The notes beneath the pieces are model-generated. The model was not told where the DNA came from, made no database searches, and saw only the letters and a program-made list of their open reading frames with translations. This document shows, in pieces, positions 8,533-17,104 of a stretch of DNA of 64,000 nucleotides (position 1 is its first letter; every line of letters starts with the position of its first letter). The translations under genes were made by a program, and so were the position numbers. Source of the DNA: Roseiarcus sp963829505 (GTDB lineage Bacteria; Pseudomonadota; Alphaproteobacteria; Rhizobiales; Beijerinckiaceae); the NCBI GenBank assembly GCA_963829505.1, contig CAWHIL010000004.1:434001-498000 (forward strand), read 5' to 3'.

Positions 8533-10071
8533 ATGGTCGCGCGCGTATCCACGGTGGCGTTCGAGGGCATCGAGGCGAAGCCGGTCGACGTCCAGGTCCA
8601 TCTCGCCGCCGGCAACGTGGTCTTCAATATTGTCGGCCTCGGCGACAAGGCGGTGCGCGAATCCCAGGAGCGAGTGCGCTCCGCCCTCATGGCGTCGGGC
8701 CTTGCTCTGCCGTCCAAGCGCATCACCGTCAATCTGGCGCCGGCCGACATGCCCAAGGAGGGCAGCCATTACGATCTGCCGATCGCGCTCGGCGTCATGG
8801 CGGCGATCGGTGCGATCCCGCACGACGCGCTCGAGGGCTATTCGGTGATCGGCGAACTGGCGCTCGACGGGGCGATCAGCGCTGTCGCCGGCGTCCTCCC
8901 GGCGGCGATGGCGGCAAACGGCGCCGGCAAGGGTTTGATCTGCCCGGCTTCGTGCGGACCCGAGGCGGCCTGGGCCTCGGCCGATCTCGACATTCTCGCG
9001 CCGCGCTCGCTGATCCAGCTCGCCAACCACTTCAAGGGAACCCAGGTCCTCACGCGACCTGAGCCGGCCATCAGGGGGGCTGTCGGGCCGCAGCCGGATC
9101 TGCGCGACATCAAGGGCCAGGAGAGCGCCAAGCGCGCCCTCGAGGTCGCGGCCGCCGGCGGGCACAATCTCCTCATGAGCGGCGCTCCGGGAGCGGGAAA
9201 GTCGATGCTCGCCCAGCGTCTGCCCTCGATCCTGCCGCCGCTCAACCCGCGCGAGCTTCTCGAAGTCTCGATGGTTCACTCGATCGCGGGCGCGCTCGCG
9301 GGTGGCGCGCTGACCGACCGACGTCCCTTCCGCGCGCCGCATCACTCGGCCTCGGCGCCCGCCCTCGTCGGCGGCGGCGTTCACGCCAGGCCGGGCGAGA
9401 TATCGCTCGCCCACAATGGCGTCCTCTTTCTCGACGAACTGCCGGAATTCCAGCCGCAGGTCCTCGACTCGCTCCGCCAGCCGATCGAGACCGGCGAGGT
9501 CGCGATCGCCCGCGCCAACCATCGCGTCGTCTATCCGGCGCGTTTTCAGCTTGTCGCCGCGATGAACCCCTGCCGCTGCGGATCGGCCAACGAGCCGGGA
9601 TATGCGTGCAAGCGCGCGCCGAACGAGCGCTGCGTCGCCCAGTACCTCGGGCGCCTGTCGGGGCCGCTCATCGACCGGTTCGACCTCGTGATCGACGTCG
9701 GCTCTGTGTCCGCCGCCGATCTCATGGCCCCTGCGCCGCGCGAGGGCTCGGCCGAGGTCGCCGCCAGGGTCGCAGCCGCGCGCGAAATCCAGGTCGCCCG
9801 CTACGTCGCGCTCGGGCTCGCGAAAGTGAGCTCCAACGCCGCCGCCCCCTCGAGCCTCGTCGAAGAGATCGCCGAGCCCGACGACGGCGCGCTCCGGCTC
9901 CTGCGCGACGCTGCGGAGCGGCTGAGGCTTTCGGCTCGCGGCTATCACCGGGTGCTGAAGCTCGCGCGCACCCTCGCCGATCTCGACGGAGGCGGCCCGG
10001 TGCGGCGCGCCCATCTCGCCGAGGCTCTCTCCTATCGCGGCGCGCCCGACCGTCTCGCTGCGGCGGCCTGA
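8533..10071 (+). CDS. comM: YifB/ComM family Mg-chelatase-like AAA+ ATPase
   Basis: 512 residues, the family length, from ATG 8533 (SD AGGA). The N-terminal ChlI-like domain reads VQVHLAAGNVVFNIVGLGDKAV and NLAPADMPKEGSHYDLPIAL. The central AAA+ domain has Walker A GAPGAGKSML near residue 220, Walker B LFLDELPEF and the sensor stretch VAAMNPCRCG. The C-terminal Mg_chelatase_C region ends LARTLADLDGGG. In naturally competent bacteria ComM is a branch-migration helicase acting during transformation; in most alphaproteobacteria its role is untested. It is not a magnesium chelatase of bacteriochlorophyll synthesis despite the resemblance. Monocistronic. Confidence 0.9.
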   Translation: MVARVSTVAFEGIEAKPVDVQVHLAAGNVVFNIVGLGDKAVRESQERVRSALMASGLALPSKRITVNLAPADMPKEGSHYDLPIALGVMAAIGAIPHDALEGYSVIGELALDGAISAVAGVLPAAMAANGAGKGLICPASCGPEAAWASADLDILAPRSLIQLANHFKGTQVLTRPEPAIRGAVGPQPDLRDIKGQESAKRALEVAAAGGHNLLMSGAPGAGKSMLAQRLPSILPPLNPRELLEVSMVHSIAGALAGGALTDRRPFRAPHHSASAPALVGGGVHARPGEISLAHNGVLFLDELPEFQPQVLDSLRQPIETGEVAIARANHRVVYPARFQLVAAMNPCRCGSANEPGYACKRAPNERCVAQYLGRLSGPLIDRFDLVIDVGSVSAADLMAPAPREGSAEVAARVAAAREIQVARYVALGLAKVSSNAAAPSSLVEEIAEPDDGALRLLRDAAERLRLSARGYHRVLKLARTLADLDGGGPVRRAHLAEALSYRGAPDRLAAAA

Positions 10072-10247
10072 GTTCGACCGGGGTCGTCGCTTCGGGTTTG
10101 CACACCGCCTCCGTATCGACGCTCAAACCGCGGGCGCGAGCCGCGCGTTTCGGCAAGAGGTGTGAACACCCGGCAATTTTGTTGAGATTGGCAAGACAAT
10201 CTCAACTCCAGGCTGGGATTCTAGGGTCCCGGACCGGCGAGGCCCCG

Positions 10248-12017
10248 ATGGACATCGACGCGATAGTGGCTCGTGAGGCGCTCAGCGTCCAGGCGGGCGT
10301 GGTCATCGCCCTTCTGGCGGCGCTTGCGTCCGCGCTCGCCCTCGCCCGGCTTCGCGGCAGAGAACGGGCGCGCCGCGCATTCCTCGAGAACGAGACGCTG
10401 CGCGACGAGGTCTGGCGGCTGAAGGAAGCAGCGGCCGCGCGCGAACAGGCGGAGGCCGCGAGCGAAGCCAAATCGCGCTTCCTCGCCACCATGAGTCACG
10501 AGATCCGCACGCCGCTCAGCGGCATCCTCGGCATGGCGGATCTTCTGCGGCAGGCCGGGCTAAGCCCCGAGAACGCAAGCTATGTCGAGGCGATCCGCAG
10601 CTCGGGCGCGGCGCTGATTGCGCTCGTCGAGCAGATCCTTGACCTCTCGCGGATGGAGGCCGGCCGCCTCAGCCTCGCCGCAGAGCCGCTCGATCTGCCG
10701 CGTCTCGTCGAGGGCGTGGTCGAACTGCTCGCGCCGCGTGCGCAGAGCAAGGGGCTCGAGATCGCCGCCTCGATCAGCTGCGCGACGCCCCGCTTGGTGC
10801 GCGGCGACAGCCTTCGTCTGAGGCAGGTGCTGCTCAATCTGGCCGGCAACGCGATCAAGTTCACCGAAGCGGGCGGCGTCTGCGTCGAGGTTGGGCGACG
10901 CGACGGCGATCTCCTGAGCTTCGCGGTGATCGACACCGGGCCCGGCGTGCCGCCGGACCGGCGCGAGGCGATCTTCAAGGACTTCGAGCAGGGCGATGAA
11001 ACGCAAGCGAGCCGGTTCGGCGGGGCCGGGCTGGGGCTCGCCATCGCCCGCCAACTCGTGACGCTCATGGGCGGCTCCCTGACTCTGGAGGACAACCCGG
11101 GAGGGGGGTCGATCTTCGCCTTCGCGGTTCCCCTCGCCCAGTGCGAGGACCCGACGCACGCTCCCGAACCGAGCCCCGTTGCGCTTGCGGGAGCGCGCGC
11201 TCTGATTATCGCCGCTTCGCCGTTCGAGGCCCCGGCGATCGCCATGCGCCTTGCTGAAGCCGGCGCGACGGTCACGCGCGCCGAAGGCCCCGATGAGGGC
11301 CTTTCGACGCTCGCACAGGCCGAGCGGCCCGACGTCGTCATCGTTGACTGCGCGCTGGGGCCCGAAGCCACCAACCGACTGGCGCAGGCGGCGCGCGCGG
11401 CAGGCGCGCCCAGGAGTTTGGTGCTCTTTTCTCCGTTCGAGCGGCGCGCCTTCGGCCAAACCGCGCTCAAAGGCTTCGACGGCTGGCTCGTGAAGCCGGT
11501 CAGGGCGCGCTCGCTCTACGAAAGGCTGGCGGCGGAGTTTCACGCAGCGCCCGCTTCGCCCGAGGCGCACGCAACGGCGGAAGCCAACGCGCCGGCCCGC
11601 CGCGCGCTTGTCGCCGAGGACGACGACGTCAACGCTCTGATCGCGGTCAAGGCCCTGCGACGGCTCGGATTCGAGGCGACCCGCGCCGTGGACGGCGAGG
11701 AGGCCGTGCGGCTCGCGGCGCCGATCGAGGCGACGGGCGCGCCCTTCGCGCTGATTCTGATGGATCTCAAGATGCCGGGGATCGATGGGTTCGAGGCCAC
11801 CCGCCGCCTGCGTCGACAGGAGGTCATGGCCGGGCTCCCGCGAACCCCGATCGTCGCGCTCACCGCCAACGGCTATGAGGACGAACGGGGCCTCTGCGAG
11901 GCGGCCGGATTCAGCGCGTTTCTTCGCAAGCCCTTCGAGTTCGGCGATCTCGCGGCGACGATCCGCAGGGTGTCTCAGGATGCTCCGGGGGAGGGTGATT
12001 TTTCGCAAGCGTCATAA
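10248..12017 (+). CDS. Hybrid sensor histidine kinase with two receiver domains
   Basis: 589 residues from ATG 10248. One membrane helix near residues 15-35 is followed by a coiled-coil (residues 40-75) and a HisKA domain with FLATMSHEIRTPLSGILGM, whose phospho-His is residue 84. A HATPase domain follows with NLAGNAIKFTEAGG, DTGPGVPPDRREAIFKDF and GLGLAIARQLVTLMGG. Receiver 1 (about 330-445) keeps an Asp in VIVDCAL but lacks the usual N-terminal acidic pair, so it is probably degenerate. Receiver 2 has LVAEDDDVN, ILMDLKMPGIDG and FLRKPFEF and looks competent. There is almost no periplasmic domain, so the signal is cytoplasmic or membrane-borne. No response regulator is adjacent. The architecture resembles CckA/BarA-type hybrids. 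Confidence 0.9.
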   Translation: MDIDAIVAREALSVQAGVVIALLAALASALALARLRGRERARRAFLENETLRDEVWRLKEAAAAREQAEAASEAKSRFLATMSHEIRTPLSGILGMADLLRQAGLSPENASYVEAIRSSGAALIALVEQILDLSRMEAGRLSLAAEPLDLPRLVEGVVELLAPRAQSKGLEIAASISCATPRLVRGDSLRLRQVLLNLAGNAIKFTEAGGVCVEVGRRDGDLLSFAVIDTGPGVPPDRREAIFKDFEQGDETQASRFGGAGLGLAIARQLVTLMGGSLTLEDNPGGGSIFAFAVPLAQCEDPTHAPEPSPVALAGARALIIAASPFEAPAIAMRLAEAGATVTRAEGPDEGLSTLAQAERPDVVIVDCALGPEATNRLAQAARAAGAPRSLVLFSPFERRAFGQTALKGFDGWLVKPVRARSLYERLAAEFHAAPASPEAHATAEANAPARRALVAEDDDVNALIAVKALRRLGFEATRAVDGEEAVRLAAPIEATGAPFALILMDLKMPGIDGFEATRRLRRQEVMAGLPRTPIVALTANGYEDERGLCEAAGFSAFLRKPFEFGDLAATIRRVSQDAPGEGDFSQAS

Positions 12018-12079
12018 TAGCTTTGGTCCAGCGTGTTTCTGAAGGGCGGCGGACGCCCTTTTGAGTCGCGGAGAAGCTG

Positions 12080-13012
12080 GTGGCGCTCACATTTGCATTG
12101 AAGCCCGGCGTGCATCGCCGGTCCTTCCTGCGAGGGTTTCCGCGCTCGTTCGACGCCGCGGGGCTCGGTCCCTCGCTCCCGAGCACGGGCTTTCTCGAGG
12201 CCCGTCTGGCGTCGTCGGCGAAAGATGTCCGGCGCGTCCAGCGGCTTCGTTACCGCGTCTTTTACGAGGAGGCCGGCGTAACGCCAGACACGGCGGCGCG
12301 GCTGACGCGGCGCGACGTGTGCCGGTTCGATCGGGTGAGCGATCATCTCATCGTGGTCGACCGGTCGGAGCGGCATCGTGACGGCGCGCCGCGCGTGGTC
12401 GGGGTTTATCGTCTTTTGCGGCAGGAGGTGGCGGAGCGAAATTTCGGCTTCTACAGCGCGCGCGAGTTCGACGTCGCGTCGCTCGTCGCGCGCCGCCGCG
12501 ACCTGCGCTTTCTCGAAGTCGGACGGGCCTGCGTCGCAGCCAGCCATCGTCGCGGGCACGTGCTCGAACTGTTGTGGCGGGCCCTTTGGGCCTATGCCCG
12601 CCACCACGGCGTCGACGCCCTGTTCGGCTGCGCCAGCCTACCGGGCGCCGACGCTTCCCGCCACGCTGCCGCCATTCGGTCGCTGAGTTCGGGCGACCCG
12701 TCCTTGCGCGTTTCGCCGCGCTCCGGGCGCATGGACGCGCAGCGCGCCGTCGAGGCGGCCGAACCGGCCGATCCGCGGTCGCTTGTTCGCATTCTGCCGC
12801 CGCTCGTGAAGGGCTACTGGCGGCTAGGCGCGACATTCAGTCCGACGCCGGTTGTCGACCGGGCCTTCAATACAACCGACGTTTTCGTCGTCATGCCGCT
12901 GGCCGAGATCGAAGCCCGCTATCTCCAGTATTTCGGGGTGGTCGAGCCGTGCGCCGCCGACGGCGCACGTCCTGGGCGCGTGGGGATTCCCATGAGCCTC
13001 GAATTCGGCTAA
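12080..13012 (+). CDS. OlsB-like GNAT N-acyltransferase
   Basis: 310 residues from GTG 12080, preceded by GGAGAAG. The core matches the acyl-ACP-using GNAT family that includes L-ornithine N-alpha-acyltransferase OlsB: RRVQRLRYRVFYEEAG, SDHLIVVD, VVGVYRLLRQ, FLEVGRACVAASHRRGHVLELLWRAL and GVDALFGCASLPGAD. OlsB acylates ornithine with a 3-hydroxyacyl group on the way to phosphorus-free ornithine lipids, but no olsA is adjacent, so the exact substrate is inferred. The product has no signal peptide and probably acts at the cytoplasmic face of the membrane. It is followed 43 bp downstream by tRNA-Arg. Confidence 0.7.
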   Translation: MALTFALKPGVHRRSFLRGFPRSFDAAGLGPSLPSTGFLEARLASSAKDVRRVQRLRYRVFYEEAGVTPDTAARLTRRDVCRFDRVSDHLIVVDRSERHRDGAPRVVGVYRLLRQEVAERNFGFYSAREFDVASLVARRRDLRFLEVGRACVAASHRRGHVLELLWRALWAYARHHGVDALFGCASLPGADASRHAAAIRSLSSGDPSLRVSPRSGRMDAQRAVEAAEPADPRSLVRILPPLVKGYWRLGATFSPTPVVDRAFNTTDVFVVMPLAEIEARYLQYFGVVEPCAADGARPGRVGIPMSLEFG

Positions 13013-13055
13013 GAAGGCTCCCGTGTCCGGGATCTCCGTTCCGAACACAAGGATT

Positions 13056-13132
13056 GCGCCCGTAGCTCAGCTGGATAGAGCGTTGCCCTCCGAAGGCAAA
13101 GGTCGTACGTTCGAATTGTATCGGGCGCGCCA
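13056..13132 (+). tRNA. tRNA-Arg (anticodon CCG)
   Basis: A 77-nt cloverleaf. Acceptor arms GCGCCCG (13056-13062) and CGGGCGC (13122-13128) pair perfectly, with discriminator G and encoded CCA. The D arm contains AGCTCAGCTGGATAGAG. The anticodon stem TTGCC/GGCAA encloses loop CTCCGAA with anticodon CCG at 13090-13092, reading CGG. The T loop is TTCGAAT. The T stem needs two G-U pairs (GTACG against TGTAT), a slight weakness. Confidence 0.95.
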
Positions 13133-13155
13133 ATCCTCTCGACTTTCCCGATGCT

Positions 13156-14679
13156 TCAGAGAAGGGCGCCGAGCGCCAGCGTCGCGATCATGACGACGAG
13201 AAGGATGCCCATCAGCGGCGCCATGAAGCGGACATAGCGGTCGTAGCCCACTCCGGCCAGCGCAATGCCTGCGACTAGGATCGCGTTCGTTGGAATGACG
13301 AGCCTCAGCCAGCCCGCGGCGGCTGACCAAGTTGTGATGACGAGCGACCTGTCGACGCCGGCGAAGTCGCCGAGCGGGGCGAGGACCGGCATGGTGAGCG
13401 CCGTCCCCGCCGTTCCGCCGCCGACGAGGGCCGACAGGGGGAGGCAGGCGAAAAAGCTCAGGACGACGAACCCGACGCTTGATGCGCCCGCGACCAGCCC
13501 CTCCATCGCGTTGAGCACGGTGTCGATCGTCTGGGTGTTGGTCATCACGACCGACACGCTGCGCGCGAGCGTCACGAGAAATGCGGGCCCGGCGAAATCG
13601 ACGATCCCTTTCATGAACGCTCTTGCCGCGACCTCCTCGCCGAGCCGGCCTACGACGGCGACCACGACGGCCATGACGAAGAAGAGCGCCGAAAGCTCCG
13701 GCAGCCACCAGCCGAGCTCCCATGCGACCTGCCCGCCGATCGTCGCGCCGGTCTCGGGGTCGATCGAGACCGCGCCGAGGAACGCGCCCCAGGGCACGAT
13801 CGAGAACGCCAGCAGCGCGAAGGTGAAGGCGACAAGACCGATGACGGCCTTATGCGTCGCGGTCAGAGGTTCGGGCGCGCGGGCGTCGGCCTTCGCAAGC
13901 TCCGCGTCACCCGGCGCCGCGCCGCAGAGCGACTTCGCCGGGTCCGCCCTGACCCGCCCCGCGTACCAGAGGATGTACCCGACGGTCGCTCCGAGCGTCA
14001 GCGTGAGCAGGATCAGGCGCAGCCCGATGCCGTCGGCGATGGAGACGCCGGCCTTCGACGAGGCGATCCCCGTCTGGAACGGATTGATGGTCGACGCCGC
14101 CGCGCCGACATAAGGAGCGACGCTGACGACCGCGATCGTGACCAGCCGGTCGTAGCCGAGCGCGACCGTGAGCGGGACCATGATGGCGTAGAGCCCGAGC
14201 GTCTCGTCGCTCCAGCCCTTGATCGAGCCGAGAACGCCGAAGAGCAGCGTGAGGACCGCGATGAGGAGCGGCGCGCGGCGCCGAAATCGATGCGCGAGGT
14301 GGTGGATGCCGCGTTCGAGCGCGCCGGTTGCGAACACGACCGACATGAAGCCGCCGATCGCGAGCACGAACAGGAAGACCTGGACGGAGCCGAACAGGGT
14401 TCCCGCGTTCGACGGCCCGACAATTCCCGTCGCGGCGTCGAGAATGCCGTACATTCCATTGACCGGCGCAAGCAGGAGTTCACGGACGCGGCCGCTGAAA
14501 TCGAGCGGCGAAGGCGTAAAGCGGAAGGAGCCGGCGATCGGGCTTCCGCCCGCGTCGTGCTGATAGGCGCCGGAGGGGATGAAGAAGGCGGCGATCCAGA
14601 CGAGGACGAGCAACAAGGCGAGGATGGTGACGGGCGCCGGGAAGCCGCGCTGCTTTCCAGTGGAGGTCAGAACCGCCAT
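13156..14679 (-). CDS. YfcC family (ArcD-related) basic amino acid/dicarboxylate permease
   Basis: 507 residues from ATG 14679, overlapping the last 13 bases of the upstream barrel gene. An integral membrane protein with about 12 hydrophobic segments. YfcC-like features include an N-terminal PAPVTILALLLVLVWIAAFFIP, then the conserved SGAYQHDAGG region, GGFMSVVFATGALERGI, VAPYVGAAASTINPFQTGIA with the family TINP motif, and ACLPLSALVGGGTAGTALT. Members of this family next to arginine deiminase genes are usually proposed as arginine/ornithine or citrulline carriers. Here it is fourth in the block arcD-arcA-barrel-yfcC, so such a role is likely but not proven. No frameshift is seen in this copy, unlike the two upstream arc genes. 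Confidence 0.8.
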   Translation of the reverse strand: MAVLTSTGKQRGFPAPVTILALLLVLVWIAAFFIPSGAYQHDAGGSPIAGSFRFTPSPLDFSGRVRELLLAPVNGMYGILDAATGIVGPSNAGTLFGSVQVFLFVLAIGGFMSVVFATGALERGIHHLAHRFRRRAPLLIAVLTLLFGVLGSIKGWSDETLGLYAIMVPLTVALGYDRLVTIAVVSVAPYVGAAASTINPFQTGIASSKAGVSIADGIGLRLILLTLTLGATVGYILWYAGRVRADPAKSLCGAAPGDAELAKADARAPEPLTATHKAVIGLVAFTFALLAFSIVPWGAFLGAVSIDPETGATIGGQVAWELGWWLPELSALFFVMAVVVAVVGRLGEEVAARAFMKGIVDFAGPAFLVTLARSVSVVMTNTQTIDTVLNAMEGLVAGASSVGFVVLSFFACLPLSALVGGGTAGTALTMPVLAPLGDFAGVDRSLVITTWSAAAGWLRLVIPTNAILVAGIALAGVGYDRYVRFMAPLMGILLVVMIATLALGALL

Positions 14680-15752
14680 CCCGCCCGGATCGCCGCCTGC
14701 GCCTCCCACTGGCCGAAGGTCACGCCGGGCACGCTGGACCACACCTTGAGGTAAGAGCCCTGCACGTCGAACGCCGGATGGCCAAGGATCGCCGCGATCC
14801 GCTCGCCCCCGAGCAGCGAGGCCGGAATCTTGTACTCGACTGTCGCGATCGGCAGGGCTTCGTAGTCGCGGCTCGCTTCCCCGACGCTGTCGCGCTCGTA
14901 CCAGCGGCCAAGGAATTCGACGGCGAACGAGGCGCTGATGTCCGGGGTGATGACCCGGGAGACGGACGGTATGACGAACACGGCGTCCGAGGAGAGGCGC
15001 GGATCGCGCTCGCGGACCTGTCCGAAGACGGTCAGGCCCAGCGACCAGACCGTTTCCGCGGAGGCGCCGGCCGCGGCGCCCACGCGACCGAAGCCGGCGT
15101 CGAAATCGAACCGCTTGTTGAAGCCGACATTGAAGTCGGTGCGCACTTCGTTGAGGCCCGAGTCCGGCAGGGCCCATTGCTCCCGCGGGGCGATCGCCAC
15201 GTAGGGGGAGAAAGCCTGGTCGTCGGTCGGATCCACATATTGCAGCCGCGCCGACCCGCCAAGGCGCTGAACGTCGACGTCGGAGGCGGAAAAGAAGTTA
15301 CGGTCCTCGCCGAAGCCGCTCACGGTGAAACGGAAGGGCGCTCCGATCGGCGCCGAGATTGAGACGGTCCCGAGTGGGCTCGTCTCCCAGGTCGGCGTGC
15401 CCCCCGACTGGACCTGTTCGGGGTTCGAATCCCAGCCGAGCGGAAGGAGCCCGCTGGCGGTGAATTGAGCCGCGGGGAGCTGCGATTCGAGTCCGGGGGC
15501 GGTCGAATAGAGATTGGAAAGGGGCGCCGGGGTCGTGGAGTTGGGCATCGCGAACAGCGCGTCCGTCCGGGCGTCGCTCGCGTCGCTGGAAATGTCGCCG
15601 CGTTGTTGCGCGCAGGCGGAGGCGACCGGCAGACAGGCGAGCGCGGCTGCGAAGCCGGCCGCGGCGGCGCCTCGCCCCGCTCGCCGCCGACCCCGTCCCG
15701 GCGCGGGCAAGCGTTGGCGTCTCACTCCGGTCCGGCTGCTTCGCATCCGCAA
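14667..15752 (-). CDS. Outer-membrane beta-barrel protein of unknown function
   Basis: 361 residues. A basic N-terminus and hydrophobic stretch (AGFAAALACLPVASACAQQ) form a Sec signal. The mature part alternates short amphipathic strands typical of a barrel (GTVSISAPIGAPFRFTVSGFG, SARLQYVDPTDD, ISASFAVEFLGRWYERDS) and ends in AIRAGWRF; a C-terminal Phe is the BAM recognition signal of outer-membrane proteins. With about 300 mature residues it could form a 10-12-stranded barrel. It sits 15 bp after arcA and overlaps yfcC, so it belongs to the arc transcription unit. Arginine or ornithine passage through the outer membrane is a reasonable guess only. I do not recognise the family. Confidence 0.6.
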   Translation of the reverse strand: MRMRSSRTGVRRQRLPAPGRGRRRAGRGAAAAGFAAALACLPVASACAQQRGDISSDASDARTDALFAMPNSTTPAPLSNLYSTAPGLESQLPAAQFTASGLLPLGWDSNPEQVQSGGTPTWETSPLGTVSISAPIGAPFRFTVSGFGEDRNFFSASDVDVQRLGGSARLQYVDPTDDQAFSPYVAIAPREQWALPDSGLNEVRTDFNVGFNKRFDFDAGFGRVGAAAGASAETVWSLGLTVFGQVRERDPRLSSDAVFVIPSVSRVITPDISASFAVEFLGRWYERDSVGEASRDYEALPIATVEYKIPASLLGGERIAAILGHPAFDVQGSYLKVWSSVPGVTFGQWEAQAAIRAGWRF

Positions 15753-15767
15753 ACGTCCGCGCCTCCG

Positions 15768-17016
15768 TCAATAATCCACTGCGTCACGGATGATCGGGCA
15801 GGTCATGCAATGTCCGCCGCCGCGACCGCGGCCGAGCTCGGCGCCGGTGATGGTGACGACCTCGATCCCCGCCTTTCGGAGCAGCGTGTTGGTATACGTA
15901 TTCCGGTCGTAGGCGAAGACGACGCCGGGCGAGGCGCAGACGAGGTTTGCGCCGCTGTCCCACTGGGTCCGTTCGCGCATGTAGTCGGTGCCGCCGGTTT
16001 CCACGACCCGCATTTCCTTGAGACCCAGCGCCCCGCGCACGGTGTCGATCAGGCCGCCGTCCTTGTGCAGTTCGACCGTGCCGGCCTTCGATCCGGGCCG
16101 GTAGGAGAAGCACTCGATCTTGTCGACGATGTCCGGATACGAAAGCACGCAGTCGCGGTCGGCGAAGGTGAAGACCGTGTCGAGATGCATGGCGGCGCGC
16201 AGCTTCGGCATCGCCGCGGCGATCACGCGGTCGACCGCGCCTTTCTCGAAAAGCGTCGCCGCGAGCTGGCTGATCGCCTGGCGCGAGGTGCGCTCGCTCA
16301 TGCCGATGAGCACGTTGCGCTTGCCGATCGGCATCACGTCGCCGCCTTCGAGCGTGGCGAGACCCCAGTCCTCGGTCGGATCGCCCCACCACACGTTGAC
16401 CTTGCCGGCGAAGCGGGGATGGAACTTGTAGATCGAGGTCGTAAGGATCGTCTCTTCGTGGCGCGCGGGCCAGAAGAGCGGGTTCAGCGTCACGCCGCCA
16501 TAGATCCAGCAGGTCGTGTCGCGGGTATAGAGCGTGTTCGGCAGCGGCGGCAGCAGATATTCGTTGACGCCGGCCGCGTCGCGGACGAGTTCGAGCATCT
16601 CGCCGCCGATCGTTTCCGGAAACTCCTGGGTCGACAGGCCGCCGATCAGCGTTTCGGCGAGGTCGCGGGCTTTGAGGCCGTCGAGGTAGGAGCGCACCTC
16701 GTCGACGAGGCCGAGGCCGATCTGGTTCGGCGTCACCTGGTTGTCGAGAATCCATTTCTTGGCTTCCGGGATCGCGACCGTCTCGGTCGAGGAGATTATG
16801 CATCTCGACCACTTCGACGCCGCGGTCGCGCATCTTGGTGATGAAGTCGAAATGATCGCGCTTGGCGTTCTCGACCCACAGCACGTCGTCGAACAGGAGG
16901 TCGTCGCAATTGCTCGGCGTCAGCCGTTGGTGGGCGCGGCCCGGCGCGCACGCCATCACCAGCCGAAGCTGGCCGACTTCCGAATGAACGCCGAACGGCT
17001 GGGCTTGATCCGACAT
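15768..17016 (-). pseudogene. arcA: Arginine deiminase, interrupted by a single-base insertion
   Basis: Arginine deiminase converts arginine to citrulline and ammonia, the first step of the ADI pathway. The first frame starts at ATG 17016 (SDQAQPFGVHSEVGQLRLVMACAPG) and is normal up to VVEMHNLL, then reads nonsense. The second frame resumes with VAIPEAKKWILDNQVTPNQIGLGL and runs to the end with the catalytic-cysteine motif GGGHCMTCPI. One extra base near 16787 (CTCGGTCGAG where CTCGGCGAG is expected on the plus strand) restores the frame when removed. The total of 1249 bases equals a 415-residue protein plus one base. All catalytic parts are intact, so this is a very recent lesion or a sequence error. 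Confidence 0.85.
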
Positions 17017-17104
17017 GACCCTGATCTCCTACTTATGGTTCCCTGAAGCGTCGGCGGTCATCCGCCGGACGCGTCCTCTTTCGATAATATTTCAATCGAC
17101 TCTC

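Noticed and set aside
8533..10071. Magnesium chelatase bchI for bacteriochlorophyll
   Set aside because: The ChlI-like N-terminal fold and Mg_chelatase_C domain belong to YifB/ComM; it is far from the bch genes.
13056..13132. Attachment site of an integrated element at tRNA-Arg
   Set aside because: No integrase, no second partial tRNA copy and no composition change beside it.
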